Made by a program: the position numbers and the translations under genes
DNA from: Tragulus kanchil
Lineage: Eukaryota; Chordata; Mammalia; Artiodactyla; Tragulidae
DNA: 64,000 nt
Reading direction: 5' to 3'
NCBI GenBank assembly: GCA_022376925.1
Contig: JAIOJX010000031.1
Location: forward strand, 136,480,854-136,544,853
Notes under the pieces: generated by a model
Database searches by the model: none
What the model was told of the DNA's origin: nothing
The model's input: the letters and a program-made list of their open reading frames with translations, nothing else
Part shown: positions 36,076 through 52,289 of the stretch, in pieces
Layout: each line of letters starts with the position of its first letter
How positions within the stretch are numbered: the first letter of the stretch is position 1

Positions 36076-39000
36076 ACTTATAATAAGATAAGAACTGTCA
36101 CTATCATCTATTTTGGTAGTTTTATTCCTTATTTTAAAAGAAATGGAAGTCTTAGTACTGATTTCATGTAATTATTCATCAACAAGTACTTGGATGTCCT
36201 AGATGGGCAACACATATAAATACAAAATTATGTGTAGAACCAGTCCTCAGTGAGCCTATAGTCATATGGTAGGTAAGACAAAACCACTGGAACAAGTGCA
36301 GCAGGTGTTGTAAGGAGAGGCACAAGATCAAATTCTATTGACATTTGGTGCAAACAGTGCTTATTTCTAGTTTTGAGAGCCAATGAGATGGTGTTAATAT
36401 GATCAGATTTGAAGTTCTGAGAGATAAGAATGGGTAAAGAGTTAGAGACTGAAAGGGTGAAGAAAGGCCTTTATCTTGGAAGGACTTTGAAGCTGGATAA
36501 ACTGGAAACCAAGCTGGATATGTATCAGATGCATAAAGGGAATAAGAAAAGATAAGGCTGGTAGGTAATTTAGGGTTCAGTTATGAAAGTCTTTGATTCT
36601 TAGGCAATAGGAAGTCTCTTAGCAATATTAAAAAGAAGAAACTAGTTTTTTAAGCAATCAGCATTCTAGAAGCTAATCTCTATGTTACTGAGGACAAACT
36701 GTTCACACAATTGTTATCTATATTTACAATGAGCAATGTTAGAGGTACTGTGTTGAGTACACACATTATTATTATGATGGGTCTGTATCATACTTTTTTT
36801 GTGTGTGGTCTAGAAACTCCAGATCAATAATGGAGAAAGCATATGACAAAATAAAAATTTAGGATTTCTTTTAGGGTAGAGCTAGTCTAAAAAAAGGAAA
36901 TACTCACGAGGTAGTTGTTAAAAATATAATTTGTAATTAAATCAGCACTTCCTTTAAATTACTTGACTTTACCTTATACTGTATTTGTAATGAATTTAAG
37001 ATAGGGGGTGGTGAAAAATTAAGAAGATGCAAGATCTAGTTGTTTTCCAAATGCTATTTTTTTTCAAATGCCATTCTATTTCAGTTTAACCTATAAGTAA
37101 TTCCTTGTATTGGCAATATTTTATTCAAGCATGCATGAGAAAATCATCTCAAGAATTTTATTTCATTCTTGCATTTGCTCAAGGTGTACTGAGTGGTTCC
37201 TATGTGACAGGCACTGCATACATAAAATATCTGTGAATTTCAGTCTTCACTGTAGCACTTAGCAACTTTCTATGGTTCCTGATGTGCATAATTGAAGTTA
37301 GAGGAAAACATGGCTAATGACTATAGTCCTTAAGTAAGATTTAGGAATGAGAGGGAATTCATCAATAGCATTACTGAGTAATGAATGCAACTTAATTAAA
37401 TTCCTTTGTAACAAATATACTTGCATGTAGACAGACTTTGCTGAGTCATTTACAACTTGTAGGATAAAAAAACATTTGGTAACAGAGATCACAGAGTAGA
37501 CAAATTATATATTCTTTCTCCTGCTTTCTGTTCCCAAAGCTGTTATGTGGTAGTTTTACCTTCAGTATTGGGATCTATATTCACTGTGATATGATAGTAG
37601 AACTCAGTTTGTAAATAGAATTTCATGAATCAAATCTTTTGGTTTCATAGACACTATGATTTCTTTTTTTTCTTTTGTCCCTGAATATGACTTTCACTCA
37701 CCTGTACTGTGCAGGTGGGATTTTTAATTGCTCTACAGCTGAATAATTTGTAAACTTGCTCACAGTCTCTCAGACTTTCTGTATTTCTTGTTATTAATTA
37801 GTTAATTTATAAATTCAACTTACAATTAAATGAAGAGGATATATCACTACTGCTTAGAGCTATTCCATATTTCCCTTTCATTTAGTGAAAAAAGAATCAT
37901 TATTAGCCATGTCCTCATCTTAATCTCTCTGGACTTGACTGTTCCTGTCAGATCTTAAGTTGGCATAAGATTAAGGAAAGAGAATGATTGTGGTAGGAAG
38001 AATTCATTCTTTAAGATAAAAAGAATGTCATGAATAATCCAGCAGGGCAGTAACAACTCCATTCTCTTTTGTTATGAATTTTGATTTTTGATACAAACAT
38101 ATGCCTGATTAAGTATCGCTCAAGCTAAAATTTCTGCATATGACAATTTAAAATGTGATGAGTGATTAAAAGAAAATGACTCAATCCAAATAAAATAAAA
38201 TGACTCAATTCAAATTCTTTTATGGATAATTACATATGGATAAGTGGAACATGACTGTACTTTGAAGATAATTTCAGAAAATATGTAGGTGAGAAATGAA
38301 CAAAGAATAAAATACTTTTTTTGACACTGGAAGATGTAATTGACAAGTGCTTATCAGAAGTCATTAAATTCATTTCAGGACCCACTAATGAGTAGTGACC
38401 TTAGCTGCTCTGTAAGAAAATCAGGGCTGCAGCTTCTGAAGGATTTCTGTGGCCATTCTCTTCCTAGAGTTGAAAGTTCTCTACTAGCAAGGCTGGGTGG
38501 GTTGGAAGTATGGCTTAACCAAGTAAGAGTTCTTTAGACTTCAACATGCTTAATTAACATTTAAATTAGAAATTTCATCCTTTTAAAATTTGGGGTAGGT
38601 TTTCCCAATAGTACTTCCTTAATTAAATGAACTGCCATCTCCCAGTTGAGAACATATATTGATGCATGAAATACAGCATATATTTAAAATATCTGAAAAA
38701 CACTTATTATTTATTATTAACATATTCCTCAAATATATTTCTCATAGAAATCTATGATCAGTGTAGTAAACTAAAATGCTAAAAAATATATAAATATATA
38801 TTATATTTTTCCTACACACGGGTACACTTAAAAACTCTATACCCATACAATTTGAACTACACACACAGATGTACCGCCTTCCCAAGTGTTATACCATAAA
38901 CATCTGTTCATGTCATCAAAAATTATTCTAAAATATTTTATAAGCTGGAAATTATAATAAAATGTCATCATTTATTATTTCTCTATTGCCGGACATTTAG

Positions 39001-39115
39001 ATTTTCCCAGTTTGCTACAGCCTTTTACTTTTGTTTGATTTCTGGCCATGAAAATGTATGCATTTGTTTTATTTATTCATTCAGCTACATTTATTTTTCT
39101 AGAGATATTTTCTCC
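36076..39115. other. Long intron stretch without a recognised gene
   Basis: About 3 kb of AT-rich sequence without a coding exon. A fragment near 37170-37215 ('gtgacaggcactgcata') may be an ancient MIR/LINE relic. The 66-codon-scale frames here have no recognisable domain. Confidence 0.45.
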
Positions 39116-42479
<3,364 letters not shown>

Positions 42480-42870
42480 TAGAATTAAAAAGAATGAAAT
42501 TTTGCCAATTGTGATAACATGGATGGATGTGAGAGAATTATGATCAGTAAAAGTAAGTCAGAGAAAGACAAATACTGTGTTTTTATTTATATGGAATCTA
42601 AAAACTAGACCAAACAAATGAGTACAACAAAACAGAAACAGGCTCATAGATACAGAGAATAAACCAGAGGTTCCAGGAGAGAAGAGTGGTAGGGTGAAGG
42701 ACAAGAGAGGGGATGGAAATTAAGAGCTAAGAATGAAAAGAAAATATAACCAGTATTTTATAATAACTTTAAATGAAATATAATCTATGAAAATATTGAA
42801 TCACTGCTATACACTTGAAATGAATATAACACTGTAAGTCAACTTCAATTAAAAATATTAGGACTAGCTA
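42480..42870 (+). mobile_element. L1 3' end, plus strand
   Basis: L1 3' UTR landmarks in order: 'acatggatggatgtgaga', 'gtaagtcagagaaagacaaa', 'atatggaatctaaaaact', 'acaggctcatagatacagag', ending A-rich near 42865. Duplicated from 43615 to about 43985. Confidence 0.8.
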
Positions 42871-43064
42871 TATGGACCTGGAAAGGTTTAAATAGTATAC
42901 TATTATATTAAAAAAAGACAAATCTTTAAAAATTTGATCTACTGTTATGAAAATAAAACAGACTTTGTTTAAAACCATCAATGCATTCCTGTGATAATCA
43001 TCTACTTAATGTCTTAACTAAGCAATTCATTCAAAATACAGATGAAATTAAACTGTTAGTACTT

Positions 43065-43368
43065 TTGATAGCAGTTTTTTTGGTTTGTTTAAATTTTGGC
43101 CTCTTTTATTGGTCTTCCATTCACTTACTTTCATTCACCTTTACTCTTTGGCCTGCGTGAGCCTCCCATCACAGTGGCCTCTCTCACTGCAGAGCACTAG
43201 CTCTGGGCACATATGCTTGAGAGTGCTGGCTTATAACTGGACACACTGGTCCAGTGGCTCTGTGGCACATGGGATCCTCCCAGGCCAGGGGTCGAACTGG
43301 TGCCCCTTGCACCGCCAGGCAGACTCTTTACCTACTGGACCACCAGGGAAGCCCCTTGATAGCAGTTT
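43065..43368 (-). mobile_element. tRNA-Glu-derived CHR-like SINE with target-site duplication
   Basis: Minus-strand SINE with head at 43355 (ggcttccctggtggtccagt). A perfect 13-bp target-site duplication, TTGATAGCAGTTT, is at 43065-43077 and 43356-43368. The GC-rich 3' segment is missing or shortened, so this copy is older or a subtype. An exact duplicate is at 44176-44479 with the same flanks. Confidence 0.92.
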
Positions 43369-44175
43369 AATTGATAATTTGCAGGTGAGCTAAATTTTTT
43401 TTGGATATCCTGGCTTTGTGTCATTATTGTTGTTGCTTTGTCCCTAAGTTGAGTCCGACTCCTTGTGACACCATGGGCTGCAGAACACCAGGCTCCTCTG
43501 CCCTCCGCTGTCTCCTGGAGTTTGCTCAAATACGTGACCACTGAGTCGGTAATGATATCTAATGATTTCTTCCTTTGGCTCAATTCTACAAAAGAATAAG
43601 TACAGAGAAATTGATTGCCAATTGTGATACTGGATGGATGTGAGAGAATTATGATCAGTAAAAGTAAGTCAGAGAAAGACAAATACTGTGTTTTTATTTA
43701 TATGGAATCTAAAAACTAGACCAAACAAATGAGTACAACAAAACAGAAACAGGCTCATAGATACAGAGAATAAACCAGAGGTTCCAGGAGAGAAGAGTGG
43801 TAGGGTGAAGGACAAGAGAGGGGATGGAAATTAAGAGCTAAGAATGAAAAGAAAATATAACCAGTATTTTATAATAACTTTAAATGAAATATAATCTATG
43901 AAAATATTGAATCACTGCTATACACTTGAAATGAATATAACACTGTAAGTCAACTTCAATTAAAAATATTAGGACTAGCTATATGGACCTGGAAAGGTTT
44001 AAATAGTATACTATTATATTAAAAAAAGACAAATCTTTAAAAATTTGATCTACTGTTATGAAAATAAAACAGACTTTTTTTAAAACCATCAATGCATTCC
44101 TGTGATAATCATCTACTTAATGTCTTAACTAAGCAATTCATTCAAAATACAGATGAAATTAAACTGTTAGTACTT

Positions 44176-44479
44176 TTGATAGCAGTTTTTTTGGTTTGTT
44201 TAAATTTTGGCCTCTTTTATTGGTCTTCCATTCACTTACTTTCATTCACCTTTACTCTTTGGCCTGCGTGAGCCTCCCATCACAGTGGCCTCTCTCACTG
44301 CAGAGCACTAGCTCTGGGCACATATGCTTGAGAGTGCTGGCTTATAACTGGACACACTGGTCCAGTGGCTCTGTGGCACATGGGATCCTCCCAGGCCAGG
44401 GGTCGAACTGGTGCCCCTTGCACCGCCAGGCAGACTCTTTACCTACTGGACCACCAGGGAAGCCCCTTGATAGCAGTTT
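44176..44479 (-). mobile_element. SINE, duplicate copy with duplicated flanks
   Basis: The same element as 43065-43368, shifted by 1111 bp together with its own target-site duplications. This is not an independent insertion. Confidence 0.88.
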
Positions 44480-45207
44480 AATTGATAATTTGCAGGTGAG
44501 CTAAATTTTTTTTGGATATCCTGGCTTTGTGTCATTATTGTTGTTGCTTTGTCCCTAAGTTGAGTCCGACTCCTTGTGACACCATGGGCTGCAGAACACC
44601 AGGCTCCTCTGCCCTCCGCTGTCTCCTGGAGTTTGCTCAAATACGTGACCACTGAGTCGGTAATGATATCTAATGATTTCTTCCTTTGCCACCCCCTTCT
44701 TTTGCCTTCAATCTTTCCCAGCATCATGGTCTTTTCCAGTGAGTCAGCTCTTCACAACAGGTGGCTAAAGTACTGGAGCTTCAGCTTCAGCATCTGTGCT
44801 TCCAATGAATATTCAGGGTTGATTTCCTTTAGGATTGACTGGTTTGATCTCCTTGCAGTCCAAGACACTTTCAAGAATCTTCGCCAGCACCACAACTGGA
44901 AAGCATCAATTCTTCCGTGTTAAGCCTTCTTCATGGTCCAACTCGAACATCTGTAACGTGACTACACTTGATTAGCTTTGACTACACGGACTTTTGTTGG
45001 CAAAGTGATGTGTCTGTTTTTTAAATATGTTCTCTAGGTTTGTCATAGTTTTGCTTCCAAGAAGCAAGCATCTTTTAATTTCATGGATGCACTCATCATC
45101 TGTAGTGAATTTGGAGTCCGAGAAAAGAAAATCGGTTACTGTTTCCACTTTTTCACCTTCTATTTTTCATGAAGTGATGGGATCAAATGCCTCTTACTTA
45201 GTGTTTT

Positions 45208-45549
45208 GAATGTTGAGTTTTTATTTTTTTTTCAAAATATTTTCTCATTTAATTCTGTGAGGTAGGTACTATTTATTGGCCTCTTATTGATTTTTTAAAA
45301 TTTATTTTTTTCATCCATCTTTACTGTTTGTCCTATATGGGCCTCCCATTGCAGAGGCCTCTCTTGTTGCAGAGCACCAGCTCTGGGTGCATGTGCTCCA
45401 GAGCACTGACTTGTAATTGGACACACCAGTCTACCCACTCTGTGGCTTGCGGGATCTTCTCGGGTCAGGGATTGAACTGGGGGCCCCTTATACTGCAAGG
45501 CAGACTCTTTACCCATTGGACCACTGTGAAGTCCTGAATGTTGAGTTTT
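45208..45549 (-). mobile_element. SINE inserted into BovB, with target-site duplication
   Basis: A minus-strand CHR-like SINE with head at 45535 (ggacttcacagtggtccaat) and A/T-rich tail to 45222. Perfect 14-bp direct repeats, GAATGTTGAGTTTT, at 45208-45221 and 45536-45549 bracket it. BovB sequence is continuous when the SINE and one repeat are removed, so the SINE is younger than this BovB. Confidence 0.92.
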
Positions 45550-45967
45550 AAATTCGCCTTTTACTCTCCTTTTCCCACCTCATCAAGAGGTGCTTTAGTT
45601 CCTCTTCACTTTTTGCCTTTAGAGTGGTATTATTTACATATTTGAGGTTACTGATATTTCTCCTCAAAATCTTGATTCCAGCTTGTAATTTACTCAGCCT
45701 GGCATTTCCAATGGTGTACTCCATCTATAAGTTAAATAGCCAGGGTGACAATATACAGCCTTGACATACTCCTTTCACAATTTGGAACAAATTAGTTGTT
45801 CCAAGTCCAGTTTTAACCATTGTTTCTGACCTGCATACGGGTTTCTCAAGAGACAGGTAAGGAGGTCTGGTATTCCCATCTCCTAAAGGATTTTCCACAG
45901 TTTGTTGTGATTCACACAGTCAAAAGTTTTGTTCAACTAAGAAGAACTAGATGTTTTTCTGGAATTC

Positions 45968-48128
45968 TTTTGCTTTCTCCATGATTCAATGAGTGTTGGC
46001 AATTTGATCTCTGTACATCTCTAAGTTCTCTGATTATGTACTGCTGGAGCCTAGCTTGAATGATATTGAGCATAACTTTGCTAGTATGTGAAATAAGAAC
46101 AACTATACTGTAGGCTGAACATTCATTGGCATTGCCCTTCTTTGGGACTGGAATGAAAATTAATCTTTTCCATCCCTGTAGCCACTGCAGTTTTCCACAT
46201 TTGTTGGCATACTGAGTGCAGCCCTTTAACAGTATCATCTTTTACAATGCGAAATAGCTCAGCTGGAATTCTATCACCTCCAATGACTTTGTAGTGGAGG
46301 CCTTCCTAAGGCCTACTTGACTTCATGGTGCAGAATGTCCAGCTCTAGGTGAGTGACTACCCCATCATGGTTATCCAGGTCATTAAGACCTTTTTTTGGT
46401 ATAGTTCTCTGTGTTTTTGCCACTGCTTAATCTTTTCTGCTTCTGTTAGGTCCTTGCTGTTTCTGTCCTTTATTGTGCCTATCTCTGCATGAACTGTTTC
46501 CTTGTTATCTCCAATTTTCCTGAAGAGATCTCTAGTCTTTTCCATTCTGTTGTTTTTCTCTATTTGTTTGCATTGTTCATTTAAGGAAGCCTGTTTATCT
46601 CTTCTTGCTGTTCTCTGAAAGTGCGCATTCAGTTGGGTATATCTTTCCCGTTCTCTCTTGCTTTTTGCGTCACTTCTTTCCTCAGCTATTTGTAAGGCCT
46701 CCTGACACAACCACTTGGTCCTTCTTGGATTTTTTCCCTTTGGATGCTTTTGGTCAGTGCCTCCTGTACAATGTTACATACTTCCATCCAGTGTTCCTCT
46801 GGCATTCTGCCTACCAGATATAATCCTTTGAATCTATTTGTCACTTCCACTGTATAATGTATATAAGGGATTTGATTTAGGTCATACTTGAATGGTCTAG
46901 TGATTTTCCTCACTTTCTTCAAATTAAACCTGAATTTTGCAATAAGGAACTCATACTCTGAGCCATAGTAATCTCCTGGTCTTGTTTTTGCTGACTGTAT
47001 AAAGCATCTCCATCTTTGGCTGCAAAGAATATGATCAATCTGATTGTATTTTTTTGCTTTCTCCATGATTCAATGAGTGTTGGCAATTTGATCTCTGTAC
47101 ATCTCTAAGTTCTCTGATTATGTACTGCTGGAGCCTAGCTTGAATGATATTGAGCATAACTTTGCTAGTATGTGAAATAAGAACAACTATACTGTAGGCT
47201 GAACATTCATTGGCATTGCCCTTCTTTGGGACTGGAATGAAAATTAATCTTTTCCATCCCTGTAGCCACTGCAGTTTTCCACATTTGTTGGCATACTGAG
47301 TGCAGCCCTTTAACAGTATCATCTTTTACAATGCGAAATAGCTCAGCTGGAATTCTATCACCTCCAATGACTTTGTAGTGGAGGCCTTCCTAAGGCCTAC
47401 TTGACTTCATGGTGCAGAATGTCCAGCTCTAGGTGAGTGACTACCCCATCATGGTTATCCAGGTCATTAAGACCTTTTTTTGGTATAGTTCTCTGTGTTT
47501 TTGCCACTGCTTAATCTTTTCTGCTTCTGTTAGGTCCTTGCTGTTTCTGTCCTTTATTGTGCCTATCTCTGCATGAACTGTTTCCTTGTTATCTCCAATT
47601 TTCCTGAAGAGATCTCTAGTCTTTTCCATTCTGTTGTTTTTCTCTATTTGTTTGCATTGTTCATTTAAGGAAGCCTGTTTATCTCTTCTTGCTGTTCTCT
47701 GAAAGTGCGCATTCAGTTGGGTATATCTTTCCCGTTCTCTCTTGCTTTTTGCGTCACTTCTTTCCTCAGCTATTTGTAAGGCCTCCTGACACAACCACTT
47801 GGTCCTTCTTGGATTTTTTCCCTTTGGATGCTTTTGGTCAGTGCCTCCTGTACAATGTTACATACTTCCATCCAGTGTTCCTCTGGCATTCTGCCTACCA
47901 GATATAATCCTTTGAATCTATTTGTCACTTCCACTGTATAATGTATATAAGGGATTTGATTTAGGTCATACTTGAATGGTCTAGTGATTTTCCTCACTTT
48001 CTTCAAATTAAACCTGAATTTTGCAATAAGGAACTCATACTCTGAGCCATAGTAATCTCCTGGTCTTGTTTTTGCTGACTGTATAAAGCATCTCCATCTT
48101 TGGCTGCAAAGAATATGATCAATCTGAT
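45968..48128. repeat. Tandem duplication 13 (period 1084 bp)
   Basis: Copy A is 45968-47051 and copy B 47052 to about 48128, aligned at 'ttttgctttctccatgattc'. No substitutions were noticed. Copy A ends 'caatctgattgtat' where copy B continues 'caatctgatttcag'. Confidence 0.92.
46686..47066 (-). pseudogene. BovB endonuclease C-terminus and linker, inactive
   Basis: The minus-strand frame begins near the join and reads NQIDHILCSQRWRCFIQSAK, then GDYYGSEYEFLIAKFRF. In APE-type endonucleases of RTE elements, which nick the target for priming, the last motif is normally SDHE-like. Here it reads SEYE: Asp changed to Glu and the catalytic His to Tyr. The linker continues as RPFKYDLNQIP. The first few residues come from the artificial join. 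The same segment recurs in the second copy. Confidence 0.75.
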
Positions 48129-49960
48129 TTCAGAATTGACAGTCTGGTGATGTTCATGTGTAGAGTTGTCTCTTGAGTTACTGGAAAAGGGTGTTTGCTA
48201 TGAGTAGCATGTAGAGTTGACAAAACTCTATCATTCTTCGCCCAGCTCTTCCTCAGTAGCATATTATACACCTTCTGACCTGGAGGCTCATCTTCTGGTG
48301 TCATATCAGGGTTCTTGCGGCAAGAATACTAGAGTGTGTTGCTATTTCCTCCTCCAATAGACCACATTTTGTCAGAATTCTTTACTGTGATCCATCCTTC
48401 TTGAGTGGGCCTGCACAGCATGGGTCATAGTTTCATTGTGTTATGTAAGACCCTTTGCCATGACAAGGCTGTGATCCATAAAGGGGCTTTGTAAACTAAC
48501 CATGAAATTATATTACCTTTCTGAAGGTATACTAGCTTTATAACATGAATAAATAACTTCATCTTTTTCCTGTACTCTGAAACATTTATTCTAGAGCTGA
48601 AATCATTGCATCTTGAAAGTTTAAAAGAGGGACTTCCCTTGTGGTCCAGTGGTTGAGAGTCTCCTTTCCATTGCAGGAGATGCGGGTTCAATCCCTGATT
48701 GTGGAACAAGGAGTCCCACATGACATGGTTCAAGTGAGCCCATGTGACACAATTACAGAGCCTATGCTCTCTGGAGCATGTGTGCCACAATGTGCCGATG
48801 GAGCCAAAAAAAAAAAAAGTCCAAATAAACAAGTGAGACCTAAATAAACTTAAAAGCTTTTGCACAGCAAAGGAAACTGTAAGCAAGGCTCCTGCCACCT
48901 GTTTACATGCTTTTGGTCAGTGCCTCCTGTACAATGTTACTTCCATCCAGTGTTCCTCTGGCATTCTGCCTACCAGATATAATCCTTTGAATCTATTTGT
49001 CACTTCCACTGTATAATGTATATAAGGGATTTGATTTAGGTCATACTTGAATGGTCTAGTGATTTTCCTCACTTTCTTCAAATTAAACCTGAATTTTGCA
49101 ATAAGGAACTCATACTCTGAGCCATAGTAATCTCCTGGTCTTGTTTTTGCTGACTGTATAAAGCATCTCCATCTTTGGCTGCAAAGAATATGATCAATCT
49201 GATTTCAGAATTGACAGTCTGGTGATGTTCATGTGTAGAGTTGTCTCTTGAGTTACTGGAAAAGGGTGTTTGCTATGAGTAGCATGTAGAGTTGACAAAA
49301 CTCTATCATTCTTCGCCCAGCTCTTCCTCAGTAGCATATTATACACCTTCTGACCTGGAGGCTCATCTTCTGGTGTCATATCAGGGTTCTTGCGGCAAGA
49401 ATACTAGAGTGTGTTGCTATTTCCTCCTCCAATAGACCACATTTTGTCAGAATTCTTTACTGTGATCCATCCTTCTTGAGTGGGCCTGCACAGCATGGGT
49501 CATAGTTTCATTGTGTTATGTAAGACCCTTTGCCATGACAAGGCTGTGATCCATAAAGGGGCTTTGTAAACTAACCATGAAATTATATTACCTTTCTGAA
49601 GGTATACTAGCTTTATAACATGAATAAATAACTTCATCTTTTTCCTGTACTCTGAAACATTTATTCTAGAGCTGAAATCATTGCATCTTGAAAGTTTAAA
49701 AGAGGGACTTCCCTTGTGGTCCAGTGGTTGAGAGTCTCCTTTCCATTGCAGGAGATGCGGGTTCAATCCCTGATTGTGGAACAAGGAGTCCCACATGACA
49801 TGGTTCAAGTGAGCCCATGTGACACAATTACAGAGCCTATGCTCTCTGGAGCATGTGTGCCACAATGTGCCGATGGAGCCAAAAAAAAAAAATGTCCAAA
49901 TAAACAAGTGAGACCTAAATAAACTTAAAAGCTTTTGCACAGCAAAGGAAACTGTAAGCA
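47828..49960. repeat. Tandem duplication 14 (period 1075-1079 bp)
   Basis: Copy A is 47828-48906 and copy B 48907 to about 49960, aligned at 'atgcttttggtcagtgcc'. Copy B lacks 'atac' near its start and has one substitution in the SINE poly-A ('aaaaagtcc' versus 'aaaaatgtcc'). Copy A ends in 'ctcctgccacctgtttac', absent from copy B. Confidence 0.92.
48628..48818 (+). mobile_element. CHR-type SINE
   Basis: Plus-strand tRNA-derived SINE starting gggacttcccttgtggtcc at 48628, with a B-box-like gcgggttcaatccc near 48683 and a poly-A ending near 48818. Duplicated at 49703-49893. Confidence 0.82.
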
Positions 49961-50735
49961 AGGTGAAAAGACAACCATCAGAATACTACACAGCTGTAAA
50001 AAGAAGTGCAGAAGAATCAGTCCTAATGAGGTGGTTGGATCTGGAACCTATCATAAAAAGTGAAGTAAGTCAAAAAGAGAAGGACAAGTACAATATACTA
50101 ACACATATATATGGAATCTAGTAGGATGGTGATGATGGCACACGCAGTGAAGCGACGGAAAGACAGACATGGACAATGGACATATGGACAATGTGGGGAA
50201 GGAACAGTGGGTGGGAGGCGTCAAGGAAGTAGCATGAAGGCCTGTACTATCATATGTGAAGAAAATAGCTATAGTCATTGCTCTGTGAAAAAAGCAGATC
50301 CTTCACGGGTGCTGTATGATGGTCTGGAAGGGTGGGATGGGGGGGATATACATATGACTAATCTGAGAGCATACATATCTGTAAACAACAAAACTCTGTA
50401 AAAGTTAAAAGTAAAATAAAAGTTTCAAAAAAATTAAAAAGAAAAACAGACTTGGAGAATAGACATACGGACATTGTGCGGAATGAACAGTGGGTGGGAG
50501 GCATAAAGGAAGTAGCATGAAAACCTATGCTATCATATGTGAAAAAAAATGCTATTGTCATTGCTCTGTGAGAAAAGGGGATCCTGCAGGGGTGCTGTGT
50601 GACGGCCTGGAGGGGTGGGATGGGGGGATATACATATGACTAATCTGGGATCATACATATCTGTAAACAAGGAAACTCTGTAAAAGTAAAAAGTAAAATA
50701 AAAATTTAAAATAAAAAAGACAGAATGGGTTAAAA
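49925..50735 (+). mobile_element. Two adjoining ruminant L1 3' ends
   Basis: An ORF2 piece ('agcttttgcacagcaaagg' at 49930) is joined to a downstream 3' UTR segment ending at ~50430 in an A-rich tail. A second, related 3' UTR (50445-50720) follows, also ending A-rich. The two share the order 'gaacagtgggtgggaggc', 'agtagcatgaa', 'gtcattgctctgtgagaaa' but differ by many substitutions, so they are true diverged copies. Confidence 0.75.
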
Positions 50736-50739
50736 TAAT

Positions 50740-51097
50740 AGCAAAGGAGGGCTTCCCCTAGTGGTCCAGTGAATGGGGACACCGCCTTGCAGTGCAGGGG
50801 GCGCCGGTTCGATCCCTGGCCTGGGAAGATCCCATGTGCCACGGAGAGGCTGGACCGATGTGTCCAATCGCCGAGCCGGAGCTCTGGAGCGCACGCGCCC
50901 AGAGCCGGCACTCTGCGACGACAGATGCCACAATGATAGGAGGCCCGCAGGAGCCAGGGAACAAGGACGGATGAAAAACGGAGAAGTGAAAGACCAATGG
51001 AAGTGGCCCGCCCGCTCCCCTCCCTCCCCAACCCGACCCCCGCCCAAAATAAATAAATAAAAATTTAAAAATCTTAAAAAAAAAAAAAAGCAAAGGA
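50740..51097 (+). mobile_element. tRNA-Glu-derived CHR-like SINE with target-site duplication
   Basis: Plus strand; begins 50749 (ggcttcccctagtggtccag), B box gccggttcgatccctggcc near 50802, GC-rich segment at 51006-51045, then (AAAT)n and poly-A to 51088. AGCAAAGGA is at 50740-50748 and 51089-51097. Many CpGs survive, so it is one of the youngest insertions here. It splits an L1. Confidence 0.92.
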
Positions 51098-51717
51098 AAC
51101 AACTGACAAAGGATTAATTTCCAAAATATACATGCAGCTCATACAATTCAATACCAAAAAATAAACGACCCAATCAAAAAGTAGGAAGAAGACCTAAACA
51201 GACTCCAAAGAAGACATACAGATGGCCAACAAACACGTGAAAAGATGCTAAACATCGCTCATTGTTAAGAAACGCACATCAAAACTACAATGAGGTATGA
51301 CCTCACACCAGTCAGAATGGCCATCATCAAAAAGTCTACAAACAAGAAATACTGGAGAGAGTGTGGAGAAAAGGGAACCCTCTTGCACTGTTGGTGTGAA
51401 TGTAAATTGTTACAGCTACTATGGAAGACAGTATGGAGATTCTTTAATAAAATTAGGAATAAAACCACCATATAGCCCAGGATTCCCATTATTATACATA
51501 TACCCTGAGGAACACTATTTAGAATAGCTAGAACATGGAAGCAACCTAGATGTCCATCGACTAATGAATGGATAAAGAAACTGTGATACATATATACAAT
51601 GGAATATTACTCAGCCACAAAAAGGAATGCATTTCAGTCAGTTCTAATGAGATGGATGAACCTAGAGCCTTTTATATAGAGTGAAATAAATCAGAGAAAT
51701 ATAAATATTGTATACTA

Positions 51718-51752
<35 letters not shown>

Positions 51753-52110
51753 GAATCTAGAAAGACAGTATGGTAAATATATATGCAGAGCAGCAATGGA
51801 GAAACAGACAAAGAGTAAGAGACTTATGGACACTGGAGGGAGGGAGGAGTGGGTGAGATGTATGGAAAGAGCAACATGGAAACTTACATTAGCATATGTA
51901 AAATTGAAAAGCAATGGGAATCTGCTATAAGACTAAGGGAACTCAAACAGGGGCTCTGTAATAATCCAGAAGAGTGGAATGGAGAGAGAGATGGGAGGGA
52001 AATTCAAGAGGGAGAGGACATGTGCACACCTATGGCTGATTCATGTTGATGTCTGGCAGTAAAAAACAACACTCTGTAAATCTATTATCCTTCAATAAAA
52101 AAAAAAGTCT
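51098..52110 (+). mobile_element. Ruminant L1, 5'-truncated: ORF2 end plus 3' UTR
   Basis: Continues from the L1 before the SINE: 'aacaactgacaaaggattaa', 'acaccagtcagaatggccat', 'tggatgaacctagagcc' in L1 order, then a 3' UTR ending near 52107 in poly-A. An (AC)n run lies at 51718-51743. Short frames such as 51297-51527 are L1 ORF2 remnants only. Confidence 0.85.
51718..51752 (+). repeat. (AC)n microsatellite followed by (AT)n
   Basis: About 13 AC units followed by a short AT run, inside the L1 3' UTR. Likely length-variable. Confidence 0.9.
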
Positions 52111-52289
52111 AAAAGAATTAACTGCTGAAAAATAGAACCAGTTGGTTCTAGAATGTTTTTATACAGTTTAAGATTCATGTTTTTAAAGTGTAAATAAGTA
52201 ATTTGTTCAAATCATCTATATCCAGATTTAAGTTTCTTTCACTGACAGTGGTATATCAACATACTTGACTATATAGTTGACTTTTTTTT

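Larger units (their letters stand above)
42502..44690. repeat. Tandem duplication 12 (period 1111-1113 bp)
   Basis: Copy A is 42502-43614 and copy B 43615 to about 44690, aligned at 'ttgccaattgtgata'. Copy A's last ~40 bases (43578-43614) differ from copy B and look like a noisy join. One substitution is visible in a poly-T run near 42966/44076. Confidence 0.92.
44520..49555 (-). mobile_element. Long BovB LINE, minus strand, inflated by two duplications
   Basis: From low to high coordinate the minus strand shows the BovB 3' UTR (44520-44660; an extra copy at 43409-43560), the ORF C-terminal part, reverse transcriptase, linker, endonuclease (to ~48130) and a 5' block ending near 48480. Duplications 13 and 14 repeat 45968-47051 and 47828-48906. 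Removing those and the SINE at 45222 leaves about 2.5 kb, so most of the element is present. Frames are broken and the endonuclease motif is altered. Confidence 0.87.
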
